The notes: generated by a model from the letters alone, not told the origin. 31,276 nt of DNA from CAYVUM01 sp964619055 (GCA_964619055.1 CAZUDB010000044.1:1-31276); one strand, 5' to 3'; shown: positions 7,947-18,122, numbered from the stretch's first letter. Program-made: numbers and translations.

Positions 7947-8321
7947 ATGGGCGACGATGAAAAGAACTTCGATTTCAACACCCTCGAAGGGGAGGGTAAG
8001 CCTGGTGGTGAACCAGCGGTGCCGGCCCCGGACGCAGCACAGAAGGCTGGGGATGGTTCCGACGGACCGCGTGGCAGCCACGACTTGGAGGCTGTCTACA
8101 ACATCCCGGTCCAGGTCTCGGCGGTGCTTGGCCGGGCGACGATGGAGGTCAGCCAGCTTCTGAAATTGGGCCGCGGTGCCGTGGTCGAGCTGGATCGGCG
8201 AGTTGGCGAGGCTATCGACATCTACGTCAACAACCGCCTGGTGGCGCGCGGCGAGGTCGTGGTCGTCGAAGATCGGCTCGGGGTGACGATGACGGAAATA
8301 GTCAAAATAGAGCGGAACTGA
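7947..8321 (+). CDS. fliN: Flagellar motor switch protein FliN
   Basis: FliN, with FliM, forms the lower part of the C ring and is a docking site for FliH. The 124 residues comprise a Gly/Asp-rich N-terminus (1-50) and one SpoA (surface presentation of antigens) domain at about 50-122: YNIPVQVSAVLGRATMEVSQLLKLGRGAVVELDR, then GEAIDIYVNNRLVARGEVVVVEDRLGVTMTEIV. The length and single SpoA domain distinguish it from FliM. GGAG precedes the ATG. It is spaced 12 bases after fliH and 10 bases before the motA-like gene. No fliM is in this window. Confidence 0.95.
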   Translation: MGDDEKNFDFNTLEGEGKPGGEPAVPAPDAAQKAGDGSDGPRGSHDLEAVYNIPVQVSAVLGRATMEVSQLLKLGRGAVVELDRRVGEAIDIYVNNRLVARGEVVVVEDRLGVTMTEIVKIERN

Positions 8322-8331
8322 GGGCGAACCC

Positions 8332-9222
8332 ATGACCGCCGCCGAGCGCGCCGCGACGCCAAAGTCAACATTGGACCCGGCTCCGCTGGGGCATGCGGGC
8401 GACCACGCTCGGCCCGGGGCAGGACCGCGGCGCAGGGCACGCCCCCGCAGCGGCGTCGACATCGCAACCGCGTCCGGGCTGGTGCTGGGCTTCGGCTTGA
8501 TCAGTCTGGCGGTCGTGCTCGGCGGGGCGGCGAACTCATTCATTAACCTGCCGTCCCTGCTAATCGTTGTCGGCGGCACCCTGGCCGCGGTGGCAATTTG
8601 TTTTTCGATTAGCGAGGTGCGCCAAGCCCTTTGGGACGGCATCAGCGCCATCCGGGGGCGCAGGCCGCAGCCCGCAGCGGCGGCTATGCGGACGCTCAGC
8701 TATGCCGATGTGGCCCGGCGGGCGGGGCCATTCGCCCTTCAAAAACACCTGGAGGACATGGCAGGCGAGCCCATGCTGCAAAAGGGTCTTGGCCTTGTCA
8801 TCGATGGCCTGGCTGAAGCGGACCTGGAGGCCATCCTCGTCCACGATTTGCAGGCCCGCAGCGAGCGCGGTGACATCGGCGCCGCGGTGTTTGCCCGCGC
8901 CGCGGAATTCGCGCCGGCCATGGGCTTGATCGGTACCCTGATCGGCCTCGTTCAGATGCTGGGCCGGCTGGAAGATCCATCTGCCATCGGCCCGGCCATG
9001 GCGGTTGCGCTGTTGACCACGCTCTACGGTGCCGTCCTCGCCAACCTCGTGTTCGCCCCGCTTTCGGCCAAGCTCGAGCGCCTGGCGGCTGAACACACGT
9101 TGGTCGATCGGCTTTACATCCTCGGCGCCCTGTCGATCGCTCGACAGGAGAACCCGCGGCAGCTTGAGATCCTGCTCAACAGCATGCTGCCGCCCCGCCA
9201 CCGCGTTCGCTACTTCGACTAA
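8332..9222 (+). CDS. MotA/PomA-like flagellar stator protein
   Basis: A MotA/TolQ/ExbB-superfamily proton- or sodium-channel subunit, most like the PomA/MotA stator type. It has four predicted membrane helices at about 43-64, 73-92, 191-211 and 221-243. The third contains AEFAPAMGLIGTLIGLVQML with the conserved Pro, and the fourth GPAMAVALLTTLYGAVLANLVF. The cytosolic loop between helices 2 and 3 is the part that contacts FliG. Unusually, 42 residues precede the first helix, Pro/Ala-rich then Arg-rich (GPRRRARPRS), whereas PomA starts almost directly at the helix; no later in-frame ATG provides a short version. No motB-like gene is adjacent, so the partner must be encoded elsewhere. It lies between fliN and flbD in the operon. 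Because motA and pomA cannot be separated by eye, I give no symbol. Confidence 0.85.
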   Translation: MTAAERAATPKSTLDPAPLGHAGDHARPGAGPRRRARPRSGVDIATASGLVLGFGLISLAVVLGGAANSFINLPSLLIVVGGTLAAVAICFSISEVRQALWDGISAIRGRRPQPAAAAMRTLSYADVARRAGPFALQKHLEDMAGEPMLQKGLGLVIDGLAEADLEAILVHDLQARSERGDIGAAVFARAAEFAPAMGLIGTLIGLVQMLGRLEDPSAIGPAMAVALLTTLYGAVLANLVFAPLSAKLERLAAEHTLVDRLYILGALSIARQENPRQLEILLNSMLPPRHRVRYFD

Positions 9223-9247
9223 CGCCCGTCCCGGAAGGAACAGCACA

Positions 9248-10645
<1,398 letters not shown>

Positions 10646-10681
10646 CGGCTGACAGCGGCATCAGACGGAAGCAAGAGCGCC

Positions 10682-12829
10682 ATGGCAGAGCCTGCCCAAG
10701 CCCAGCCGCAGCCGGCCGCACCGGCAGAGACGACGATGGAGGGCGGCCCCGCCTTCGGATTTGCACAGCGTTGGCTGGACGTCTTCAAGAGCGGGGACCT
10801 GGGCCTTGCTCTCGGCGTCGTCATGGTGCTGGTCGTCCTAATCCTGCCGATGCCACGGTGGCTGCTGGACTTCAGCCTGGCGTTTTCGTTGATGTTCTCG
10901 GTCTTGATCCTGATGACCGCCCTGCTCATTGAAAAGCCATTGGAGTTCAATGCCTTTCCGACCGTTCTGCTGCTCGCTACGATGGTGCGCCTCGCCCTCA
11001 ATCTGGCCTCGACTCGACTGATTTTGGCCAACGGGCATGAGGGTCCTGACGCCGCTGGGGAGGTCATCGAGGCGTTCGGCGGTTTCGTTATGGGCAGCAA
11101 CTTTGTGATCGGGATCATCGTGTTCGCGATCCTGGTCATCGTCAATTTCGTGGTGATCACCAAGGGCTCGGGCCGGATCGCCGAGGTGTCAGCGCGCTTC
11201 ACCTTGGATGCCATGCCGGGCAAGCAAATGGCGATCGACGCCGATCTGTCCGCCGGCATGATCACCGAGGAGGAGGCACGCGCGCGGCGTCTAGAGCTGG
11301 AGAACGAGAGCACGTTTTTCGGGGCCATGGACGGTGCCGCAAAGTTCGTGCGCGGCGATGCCGTCGCCGGCCTGCTCATCACGCTGATCAACGTAACCGG
11401 CGGCATCATCATTGGCGTGGCGCAACAGGACCTGTCGTTCGCCCAAGCCGCCGATACCTACACCCGCTTGACCGTGGGCGACGGGCTGGTGTCGCAAATC
11501 CCCGCCCTGATCGTCTCGACCGCGGCCGGCATGGTCGTCACCAAGGCCAGCGTGACGGAAGCCACCGAACGCGCCCTGGTCCGCCAGCTCGGCGGTCAAC
11601 CGAAGGCGTTGGGCCTGAGCGGATTTCTCCTGGCCGCCCTTGCCGCTTTGCCAGGCATCCCGGCCCTGCCGTTTTTGATTTTGGCCGCAATCATGTGCGG
11701 CTCGGCCTTTCTGGTCCACCGGACCGCGCGGCGCAAACAAGACACCGCCGACCAGGAGGCCGCAGCGGAACGAGCCGCCGTGCCCGTGGCCGAAGAGCCC
11801 ATAAGTAGTGCGTTGCAGATTGACTGCGTCCGTCTGGAGCTTGGCTACTCGCTGCTCGCGTTGGTGAACGGTGTGGGACAGGGGCTCGCGCTTACCGATC
11901 AGATCAAAGCGCTCCGTCGCCAGCTCGCGGGCGAGGCGGGCTTCGTGATGCCGAGCGTGCGCATCCAGGACAACATGCAGCTGCCGCCAAACGGGTATGT
12001 CATCCGCATCAAGGAAATCGAAGCCGCGGCTGGCGAACTGCGCCCGACGATGCTGCTGGTCATGGACCCCCAAGGGGGCGACATGGCCCTTCCCGGCGAG
12101 AAAACCAAGGAGCCCACTTTCGGCCTGCCTGCGATGTGGATCGACTCGGCCCATCGCGAGGAGGCCCTGTTCCGGGGCTTTACGGTTGTGGACCCGGCGA
12201 CCGTGATCACGACCCACCTCACCGAAGTGATCAAGGACAATATGGCCGAACTGCTGTCCTACGCGGAAACCCAGAAGCTCCTGGACGAGCTCGATAAGGA
12301 CCACCAGAAGCTCATCGCCGACCTGATCCCGAACCGGATCTCCCTTGGCGGGGTGGAACGGATTCTGCAGAATCTTCTGAACGAACGGGTCTCCATTCGC
12401 GACCTGCCGACGATCCTGGAGGCGATCGCCGAAGCGTCCGCCGGCTCTCGCAGTGTCATGGCGATCACGGAGCACGTGCGCGCCCGGCTCGCCCGCCAAA
12501 TCAGCGCCGCCGCCGCCAACGACCAGGGCGTCATCGCGCTGTTGCCGTTGGGGCCGGAGTGGGAAAACGCTTTCGCCGAGAGTCTGGCCGGCAATGGAGA
12601 GGAGCGCCAATTGGTGATGGCGCCGAGCCGCCTGCAAGCGTTCATGGCGGCCGTGCGCGGAGCCATGGATCGCCAAGCCGCCCTCAGCGAGTCGCCCGTG
12701 CTGCTGACTAGCCCGCACATTCGCCCCTTTGTCCGCTCCGTGGTGGAGCGCTTCCGGCCCTCAACGGTGGTCATGTCCCAGAACGAGATCTTCGCCAAGG
12801 TGCGCATCAAGTCCGTCGGCCAGATCTAG
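10682..12829 (+). CDS. flhA: Flagellar export gate protein FlhA
   Basis: FlhA is the largest membrane component of the flagellar type III export gate and the docking platform for export substrates and chaperones. The 715 residues match family length. About 330 N-terminal residues hold the eight membrane helices and the conserved cytosolic loop (FPTVLLLATMVRLALNLASTRLIL..SARFTLDAMPGKQMAIDADL), the FHIPEP signature region. After a linker, the large cytoplasmic domain runs from about 370 to the end, with LGYSLLALVNG and the conserved NRISLGGVERILQNLLNERVSIRDLPTILEAI. The ATG at 10682 lies 36 bases after flbD. In many bacteria fliR and flhB follow flhA; here flhF follows instead. Confidence 0.97.
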   Translation: MAEPAQAQPQPAAPAETTMEGGPAFGFAQRWLDVFKSGDLGLALGVVMVLVVLILPMPRWLLDFSLAFSLMFSVLILMTALLIEKPLEFNAFPTVLLLATMVRLALNLASTRLILANGHEGPDAAGEVIEAFGGFVMGSNFVIGIIVFAILVIVNFVVITKGSGRIAEVSARFTLDAMPGKQMAIDADLSAGMITEEEARARRLELENESTFFGAMDGAAKFVRGDAVAGLLITLINVTGGIIIGVAQQDLSFAQAADTYTRLTVGDGLVSQIPALIVSTAAGMVVTKASVTEATERALVRQLGGQPKALGLSGFLLAALAALPGIPALPFLILAAIMCGSAFLVHRTARRKQDTADQEAAAERAAVPVAEEPISSALQIDCVRLELGYSLLALVNGVGQGLALTDQIKALRRQLAGEAGFVMPSVRIQDNMQLPPNGYVIRIKEIEAAAGELRPTMLLVMDPQGGDMALPGEKTKEPTFGLPAMWIDSAHREEALFRGFTVVDPATVITTHLTEVIKDNMAELLSYAETQKLLDELDKDHQKLIADLIPNRISLGGVERILQNLLNERVSIRDLPTILEAIAEASAGSRSVMAITEHVRARLARQISAAAANDQGVIALLPLGPEWENAFAESLAGNGEERQLVMAPSRLQAFMAAVRGAMDRQAALSESPVLLTSPHIRPFVRSVVERFRPSTVVMSQNEIFAKVRIKSVGQI

Positions 12830-12848
12830 AGGCGAAAGCAGGAAGGCC

Positions 12849-13949
12849 ATGCGTATCCGGATTTTCACCGCGCCGACGATGGCTCACGCCATGGAGCAGG
12901 TTCGGACCGATCTCGGTGAGGATGCCATCATCGTCGCGACGGGACGCAACGCCGATGGCGCCACGGAAGTGACCGCCGCGGTCGAACCGGACGACGGTTC
13001 CGACGGAGTCTTCGACGATGCCGCCTGGGACGACGCCAACTGGAACGACTCCACCGGAGAAGGCCCGACATGGGGCGCCCCGGAGCATGACGTCATGCCC
13101 ACTGACGCTGGCGGGCTTGACTGGGCCGAGCACCGGCAGGCGGCTCAACAGAGTCTCCTTTCGCATGGCGTCCCGTCGCCGTTGGTGCGCTGTCTCATCG
13201 AAGAATGGGAGGCGGCCGGATCGCAGGATCGGCATCAGAATGATCATGATGCGCCGCGCGCGCGAACGTTGGCGGAGGCCATGGCCGCCGTTTTTGCCTT
13301 CGCCCCCGTGGCAACCGCGACCGCGCGGAATGTGATGTTCATTGGTCCGCCCGGTGCGGGCAAAACCACCACCGTTGCCAAACTGGCGACACACCACCGC
13401 CGCCTTGGTGGCCAGGTCGGCGTGATCAGTGCCGATTCCCGACGCGCGGGCGCCGTAGAACAATTGGCCGCATACACCCGTATTCTGGAAGTGGAGTTAG
13501 CGGTCACACGCTCGTCGGCCGACTTGACGTCGGCGCTCGACGCCTGGCGCAGCGTCCAGGATCGAACAGCCTTGATCGACACGCCCGGGATCAACCCCTA
13601 CAGCGATGATGACCGGGTTTGGCTTGCCGACTTGATCGCCGCCTCGGATGCCGAGGCGGTGCTGGTGTTGCCCGCGGGCGGGGATCCATTCGAGGCAATG
13701 GATCTCGCGGCTGCTTTCGCTCCCTTCGGGATCAAGCGGCTGGTGACCACGCGTCTTGACCTGGCGCGCCGCCTGGGCGGGGTCCTGGCCGCCGCCCACA
13801 GCGCATCGCTTGCCTTTGCGGAAGCAAGCGTCAGCCACCGCATCTCCGACGACTTAGTCCCCCTGAATGCCCAATCGCTTGCCCACCTGGTCCTGCCGCT
13901 TGCGGCGGCCGGAGCCGTGGCAGCACCACCGTGTGAGGCCTTGCCATGA
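12849..13949 (+). CDS. flhF: Flagellar placement GTPase FlhF
   Basis: FlhF is an SRP-type GTPase that marks the site of flagellum assembly. From the ATG at 12849 (GGAAGG before it) the product has 366 residues. The N-terminal B domain starts MRIRIFTAPTMAHAMEQVRTDLGEDAIIV. An acidic, Trp-containing linker (about 48-95, including DDAAWDDANWND) follows. Then come the N domain (about 97-157) and the G domain, with P-loop GPPGAGKT at 166-173, SADSRRAGAVEQL at about 194-206, DTPG at 244-247 and TTRLD where SRP GTPases normally have TKxD. The C-terminus is Ala-rich. The last 4 bases overlap the start of flhG (ATGA), implying translational coupling. FlhF and FlhG normally act as an antagonistic pair. 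Confidence 0.92.
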   Translation: MRIRIFTAPTMAHAMEQVRTDLGEDAIIVATGRNADGATEVTAAVEPDDGSDGVFDDAAWDDANWNDSTGEGPTWGAPEHDVMPTDAGGLDWAEHRQAAQQSLLSHGVPSPLVRCLIEEWEAAGSQDRHQNDHDAPRARTLAEAMAAVFAFAPVATATARNVMFIGPPGAGKTTTVAKLATHHRRLGGQVGVISADSRRAGAVEQLAAYTRILEVELAVTRSSADLTSALDAWRSVQDRTALIDTPGINPYSDDDRVWLADLIAASDAEAVLVLPAGGDPFEAMDLAAAFAPFGIKRLVTTRLDLARRLGGVLAAAHSASLAFAEASVSHRISDDLVPLNAQSLAHLVLPLAAAGAVAAPPCEALP

Positions 13950-14749
13950 TCGCGACCCTGCCCGTGCGTCCCCGCCTCGCCACTGAACGGCGGGGCCGAT
14001 CGATGCTGGCCGTCGCGTCCGGAAAGGGCGGCGTCGGCAAGACCTGGTTTTCCATCACGCTCGCGCACGCGCTGGCGCGACGGGGGCAGCGGCCCTTGTT
14101 GTTCGATGGCGACCTTGGATTGGCCAACGTGGACATTCAGCTCGGCCTGATGCCGTCGGTCGACCTTGCCGCCGTGCTGGCTGGGCGCATGACGCTGGAC
14201 AGGGCAGTCTGTCACTATGACGCCGGCTGCTTCGATGTCCTCGCCGGTCGGTCGGGCTCCGGGCGCCTTGCAACCGTGCAGGAGTCTCGAATCAATGCCT
14301 TGGTCGACGACCTGATCACGCTCTCCGGCGCTTACGACCGGGTGATCCTGGACCTCGGTGCCGGGGTCGAGCGGACGGTCCGCCAGCTCTCCAGAGCCGC
14401 GTCCACATGCATCGTCGTGACTACAAATGAGCCAACCGCACTCACGGACGGCTATGCGTTCATCAAGGTGTTGCATAAGGATCGGCCCGACGCGGATATT
14501 CGGATCGTGGTCAACGCCGCCGCATCCCGGTCCGAGGGTGAACGCACTTACGCGACCCTCCTGAAGGCCTGCCAGAGCTTTTTGAAGATGTCGCCGCCCC
14601 TACTCGGGGTCATCCGACGCGATCCCAAGGTGGCCGACGCGATCCGCAGCCAAAGCTCCCTCCTGACCCGGTTTCCGGGCTGTAACGCCGCTGAGGACGT
14701 GGAGGCGATCGCCAACCGCCTGGTGTCAGCGCCCGTCGAGCGGGCCTGA
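13946..14749 (+). CDS. flhG: MinD-like flagellar number regulator FlhG/FleN
   Basis: FlhG (FleN) is a MinD-type ATPase that limits flagellar number, acting through FlhF and the C ring. The 267-residue protein has the deviant Walker A GKGGVGKT at 26-33, DGDLGLANVDIQLGL at 54-68 and a switch region (YDRVILDLGAGVERTV). Further motifs are VVTTNEPTALTDGYAFIKVL, a characteristic FlhG/MinD family motif, and IRIVVNAAASRSEGE. The N-terminal 18 residues are short and basic; I see no clear DQAxxLR-type FlhF-activating helix, which some FlhG proteins have. The start codon overlaps the flhF stop by 4 bases. It could be called a generic MinD-like protein, but position beside flhF makes FlhG the best call. 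Confidence 0.9.
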   Translation: MIATLPVRPRLATERRGRSMLAVASGKGGVGKTWFSITLAHALARRGQRPLLFDGDLGLANVDIQLGLMPSVDLAAVLAGRMTLDRAVCHYDAGCFDVLAGRSGSGRLATVQESRINALVDDLITLSGAYDRVILDLGAGVERTVRQLSRAASTCIVVTTNEPTALTDGYAFIKVLHKDRPDADIRIVVNAAASRSEGERTYATLLKACQSFLKMSPPLLGVIRRDPKVADAIRSQSSLLTRFPGCNAAEDVEAIANRLVSAPVERA

Positions 14750-14776
14750 CGGCACCGCCACCGAGGTCGCACGTCC

Positions 14777-16228
14777 GTGCTCCCGATCGCCCCAACTCTG
14801 CCGACGGCAAGCGCCCCCAGCGCCGCGGCCGTCACCCTGGTTGCCGAGGCGGTGCCGCCCGCGCTGCAGACGCAAGCGCAGGGAACACCTGTCAGGGCTC
14901 ACGTGCTGGATCGCCTCGCCGGCGATCGGACTCGCCTGGCAACGCCGTTCGGGACCGTGGTCGTGCGCTCACCCGTCCCGCTGCCGCTCGGGAAGACGCT
15001 CGGCCTCACCGTCACCGCTTCCAACGGGACGGTGTCGTTGCGGTGGCTGCCCAGTGCTGCCGGCCCGGACCAGCATGGCGCGTCGGCGCTTGACACGTCC
15101 GCGCGCGCCCCTGCGCAACCAGCGGCTCCGACGGCGCCGTCCGTTCCGACACGTGGCACCATCGCGGCCCCGTCCTGGAGTCCCGGTCAAACCGTTACCG
15201 CCACGCTCCTGGCCGGAGGCACAGCCGCGCCCAGCGGCTTCGGCCAAACACGACGCGTCGACATCGGCGCCGAGCAGGTAGCCATGCCACAACGGGCAGC
15301 CAAGCTCGCCGTCCGGCTATGGGCGACGTCCAATGAGGCCTCGGCCGGGCGTCCGCCCGCCGCCGCTCCGCCGCGGCTCGTCCCGGCCCAGGTCCTGCAC
15401 AGCCGGGACGGTGGCCGGCCCATGGTCCAAACCCCCACCGGCGTTCTTGCGCTCGACCTGGCAACGCAACCCAGCGCGGGCACGCGGCTGACAATGGAAC
15501 TGTTGGGTCCCGCGCCTCCAATCGCTCATCCGATCGCTTCCGCCGCAGACGCCGAGGCCAATGGCGCCTCCGCTCTCAACACGCCATTGGCTGCCCTGGA
15601 CGAAGCTGCGACCCTGATGGCGGCGTCGCGAACGACCAAGAGCGTATCGCCGAAACCTCCCACGGGCCAGCCCGGCGGCCAGCTTGCCGCAACGCTGCTG
15701 CTGGCGCTTTCGGCCATCGGCAGCGGTGATTCGCAACGGCCCGTAGGCGAAAAAACGGCGCGCGTCTTGGAGCGGCTTCGGCCCGGCCTCCCTGGCCGAC
15801 TGGCGGACGATATGGCGGCCGCCATCGCCACCGCCGAGGATCGCCAAGGCGGCCAATGGCGGACCATGGCGGTACCGATCTTCATGGGTGAGCGTCACGA
15901 GTTGGTCCAGATCCGCATCCGCGAGCGGTCTTCGCGCGACCAGAAGGGCGGACGATCAGTTCACACGGCGCGTTTTGTCCTGGAGATCGATCTTAGCACG
16001 CTCGGCCGCATCCAACTGGACGCCCTGGTCGGGGAGCGGGGCCGTCGCCTTGATCTTCTGGTGCGCGCTCACAGCCGGTTGCCCGATTGGGTCCGCTCCG
16101 GTATCGACGCGACGTTTCAGTCGGTTCAAGGGCGGATCGGTCTGTCCGGGTCGGTCGGTTTCAGTGGCGAGCCGGTGGCGTTCGACCTCGTGTCCGATCG
16201 CGCGCCGGGCTCCGGCATTATTGTCTAG
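14777..16228 (+). CDS. FliK-like flagellar hook-length control protein
   Basis: A probable FliK-type ruler that sets hook length and switches export specificity. The 483-residue product starts at a GTG (14777), 27 bases after flhG. Residues 1-100 contain a globular-looking stretch (VRAHVLDRLAGDRTRLATPFGTVVV). The middle (about 100-350) is Ala/Pro/Thr-rich low-complexity sequence, as usual for FliK. The C-terminal region (about 365-480) resembles the FliK C-terminal domain: VPIFMGERHELVQIRIRE, FVLEIDLSTLGRIQLDALV and DWVRSGIDATFQSVQGRIGLSGSVGF. FliK proteins diverge strongly, so I leave the symbol empty. Its TAG stop shares a CTAG with the stop codon of the convergent fliJ. Confidence 0.75.
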   Translation: MLPIAPTLPTASAPSAAAVTLVAEAVPPALQTQAQGTPVRAHVLDRLAGDRTRLATPFGTVVVRSPVPLPLGKTLGLTVTASNGTVSLRWLPSAAGPDQHGASALDTSARAPAQPAAPTAPSVPTRGTIAAPSWSPGQTVTATLLAGGTAAPSGFGQTRRVDIGAEQVAMPQRAAKLAVRLWATSNEASAGRPPAAAPPRLVPAQVLHSRDGGRPMVQTPTGVLALDLATQPSAGTRLTMELLGPAPPIAHPIASAADAEANGASALNTPLAALDEAATLMAASRTTKSVSPKPPTGQPGGQLAATLLLALSAIGSGDSQRPVGEKTARVLERLRPGLPGRLADDMAAAIATAEDRQGGQWRTMAVPIFMGERHELVQIRIRERSSRDQKGGRSVHTARFVLEIDLSTLGRIQLDALVGERGRRLDLLVRAHSRLPDWVRSGIDATFQSVQGRIGLSGSVGFSGEPVAFDLVSDRAPGSGIIV

Positions 16229-16686
16229 GTCAACCGCCGCCGCTGCGATGCCGTGCGTGCGTGGCTCTGACTGGCCGCCTCGTCGAGACGGCTCTGCTCC
16301 AGCGCGGCCTCGGCCGCCGCCTGGCGTTTCTCCCGCTCGCGCTCGGCGTTCTCCAGGCTCTTTAGGTCTCGGTGCGCGTCGCTCAAGGCCGCCCGGGCCG
16401 TCATCGCGGCATCCTCGGCCTGCGCGCGCTCTTCGACAAGCCGACGCTTGCTCTGCAGTTGATCGGCCACGAACACACTCCACAACACGCCGAGCGGCAA
16501 CCCGACGCCTTCTTCGGAACATAGGCTTAACTCCTCGGCGATGGCGGCAGTCAGCGCCACCTCGCGCCCGCGCAGCTCTGCTTCGCGTTGGTCCGCCGCC
16601 ACCAGGTCTAACCGGCGATCGTCCACCGCACTTTGAGCCAGCTTGATAAGCACATCCAACCGGCAATGCCGGCTCGCCGATGCCAT
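16225..16686 (-). CDS. fliJ: FliJ-like flagellar export chaperone/ATPase stalk
   Basis: A small protein of 153 residues directly downstream of fliI (2-base gap), predicted to be almost entirely helical. It has long charged heptad-like stretches (SKRRLVEERAQAEDAAMTAR, then DLKSLENAEREREKRQAAAE) typical of the FliJ coiled coil. FliJ inserts into the FliI hexamer much like the gamma subunit of F1-ATPase and couples export to the gate. I use the ATG at 16686; a TTG two codons upstream would overlap the fliI stop. Sequence similarity alone is weak; coiled-coil character, size and position after fliI carry the call. The stop codon overlaps that of fliK on the other strand. Confidence 0.8.
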   Translation of the reverse strand: MASASRHCRLDVLIKLAQSAVDDRRLDLVAADQREAELRGREVALTAAIAEELSLCSEEGVGLPLGVLWSVFVADQLQSKRRLVEERAQAEDAAMTARAALSDAHRDLKSLENAEREREKRQAAAEAALEQSRLDEAASQSHARTASQRRRLT

Positions 16687-16688
16687 GA

Positions 16689-18059
16689 TCAAGGCGCCCC
16701 GACCGGGTTTGGCCCGTTGGCACTCGCCCCGACGGCATCGGGCGCCCCCAGGATCTCCTCAAGCCCTTGGTAGGTTGCCGCCAGATCAACGGTCTCCGCC
16801 TTGGTTTGGCTCAAGTAGGATTCAAGCGCCGGATAAAAGCGAATGGCCTCGTCCACGTCGGCGTCGCTGCCGGCGCGATAGGCGCCAAGGCGGATCAACT
16901 CCGCCATGTCCTCGTAAGTGGCGAGCAACCGCCGGGCCCGTTGAATCAGGCCATTCTCGCGGGCGTCATTGCATGCCGGCAACGTTCGCGACACGCTGCG
17001 TACGACGTTCACGGCCGGGTAGCGGCCCCGCTCGGCAATGGCTCGGTCGAGGACGATATGCCCATCCAGAATGCTGCGCACGGCATCGGCCACCGGTTCG
17101 TTGTGGTCATCGCCCTCCACGAGCACAGTAAACAGACCGGTCATGCTCCCCTCGCCCAACCTGCCGGGACCGGCGCGTTCCAACAACCGCGGCAATTCTG
17201 CGAACACCGACGGCGTGTAGCCCCTCGTGGTCGGCGGCTCACCGACCGACAAGCCGATCTCCCGTTGCGCCGTTGCGAACCGGGTGACGCTGTCCATCAA
17301 GAGCAACACATCCTTGCCGTCGGCCCGGAACGACTCCGCAATCGTCATTGCGGTGTGGGCCGCCTGGCGGCGAACCAGGGGCGGCTGGTCCGACGTGGCG
17401 ACCACCACCACGCTGCGGGCCAGGCCCTCAGCACCAAGATCGTCCTCAATGAACTCTCGGGCTTCCCGACCACGCTCGCCCACCAAGGCGATCACGTTGA
17501 CGTCGGCCGAACTGTGGCGGGCGATCATGGACAACAACGTGGATTTGCCGACGCCGGAGCCGGCAAAAATGCCGAGCCGTTGACCGCGACAACAGGTAAC
17601 GAACGCATTGAGGGCGCGCACGCCAAGGTCGATTTTGCCCTCGACCCGTTGCCGATCGTGAGCTGACGGCGGATGGGCGCGAACCGTGCGTCGGCGCAAA
17701 CCCTTCGGCAACGGCCCGCGGCCATCGCAAGCACGTCCGAAGCCATCGACGATCCGCCCCAACCAACCGGACCCTGGCGCGACACTGGGGGCACCGCATC
17801 CCACCGCAACGGTGGTGCCGAGACCCACGCCGTCCAGGTCGCCAAACGGCATGGCAAGCACCAAGCGGTCGCGGGCACCGACCACCTCCGCGGGGATTTT
17901 CCGCCCGTCCCGCGAGATCAGAGAGCAGTGGTCGCCCACGCACACGTGTCGGTGGAGCCCCTCCACCTCTACCGACAGGCCGACCACGGCGGCGACCCGG
18001 CCATACACGGTCAGGTCCGAGACCTGCTCGATGTCATTAGCGACGGCGGCAAGAGCCAA
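16689..18059 (-). CDS. fliI: Flagellar export ATPase FliI
   Basis: FliI is the hexameric ATPase that energises flagellar protein export and unloads substrates from chaperones. The sequence shows an F1-beta-like N-terminal domain (TVYGRVAAVVGLSVEVEGL) and the P-loop GIFAGSGVGKSTLLSM at about residue 165. Further motifs are VIALVGERGREAREFIEDDLG, VLLLMDSVTRFATAQREIGL (Walker B) and GEPPTTRGYTPSVFAELPRLLERAG, all hallmark FliI/YscN motifs. I choose a TTG start at 18059 because AAGGGAG lies 8 bases before it, giving 456 residues, near family size. A GTG 23 codons upstream (18128) would add a basic leader unlike the family. fliJ follows after 2 bases; ctrA diverges upstream. Confidence 0.94.
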   Translation of the reverse strand: MALAAVANDIEQVSDLTVYGRVAAVVGLSVEVEGLHRHVCVGDHCSLISRDGRKIPAEVVGARDRLVLAMPFGDLDGVGLGTTVAVGCGAPSVAPGSGWLGRIVDGFGRACDGRGPLPKGLRRRTVRAHPPSAHDRQRVEGKIDLGVRALNAFVTCCRGQRLGIFAGSGVGKSTLLSMIARHSSADVNVIALVGERGREAREFIEDDLGAEGLARSVVVVATSDQPPLVRRQAAHTAMTIAESFRADGKDVLLLMDSVTRFATAQREIGLSVGEPPTTRGYTPSVFAELPRLLERAGPGRLGEGSMTGLFTVLVEGDDHNEPVADAVRSILDGHIVLDRAIAERGRYPAVNVVRSVSRTLPACNDARENGLIQRARRLLATYEDMAELIRLGAYRAGSDADVDEAIRFYPALESYLSQTKAETVDLAATYQGLEEILGAPDAVGASANGPNPVGAP

Positions 18060-18067
18060 GGTGCGGT

Positions 18068-18074
18068 CTCCCTT
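18068..18074 (-). promoter_or_regulatory. Ribosome binding site that decides the fliI start
   Basis: AAGGGAG on the minus strand lies 8 bases before the TTG at 18059. The alternative GTG at 18128 has no comparable site. This favours a TTG start for fliI. Confidence 0.6.
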
Positions 18075-18122
18075 TTTTCCGGCACTCGACCGCAGGCGTC
18101 TGGCAGCTCCCGCAATCGAGTA

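Noticed and set aside
11291..12718. 475-codon open frame antisense to flhA
   Set aside because: It lies wholly opposite flhA, has no recognisable domain, and is the usual antisense frame of GC-rich coding DNA.
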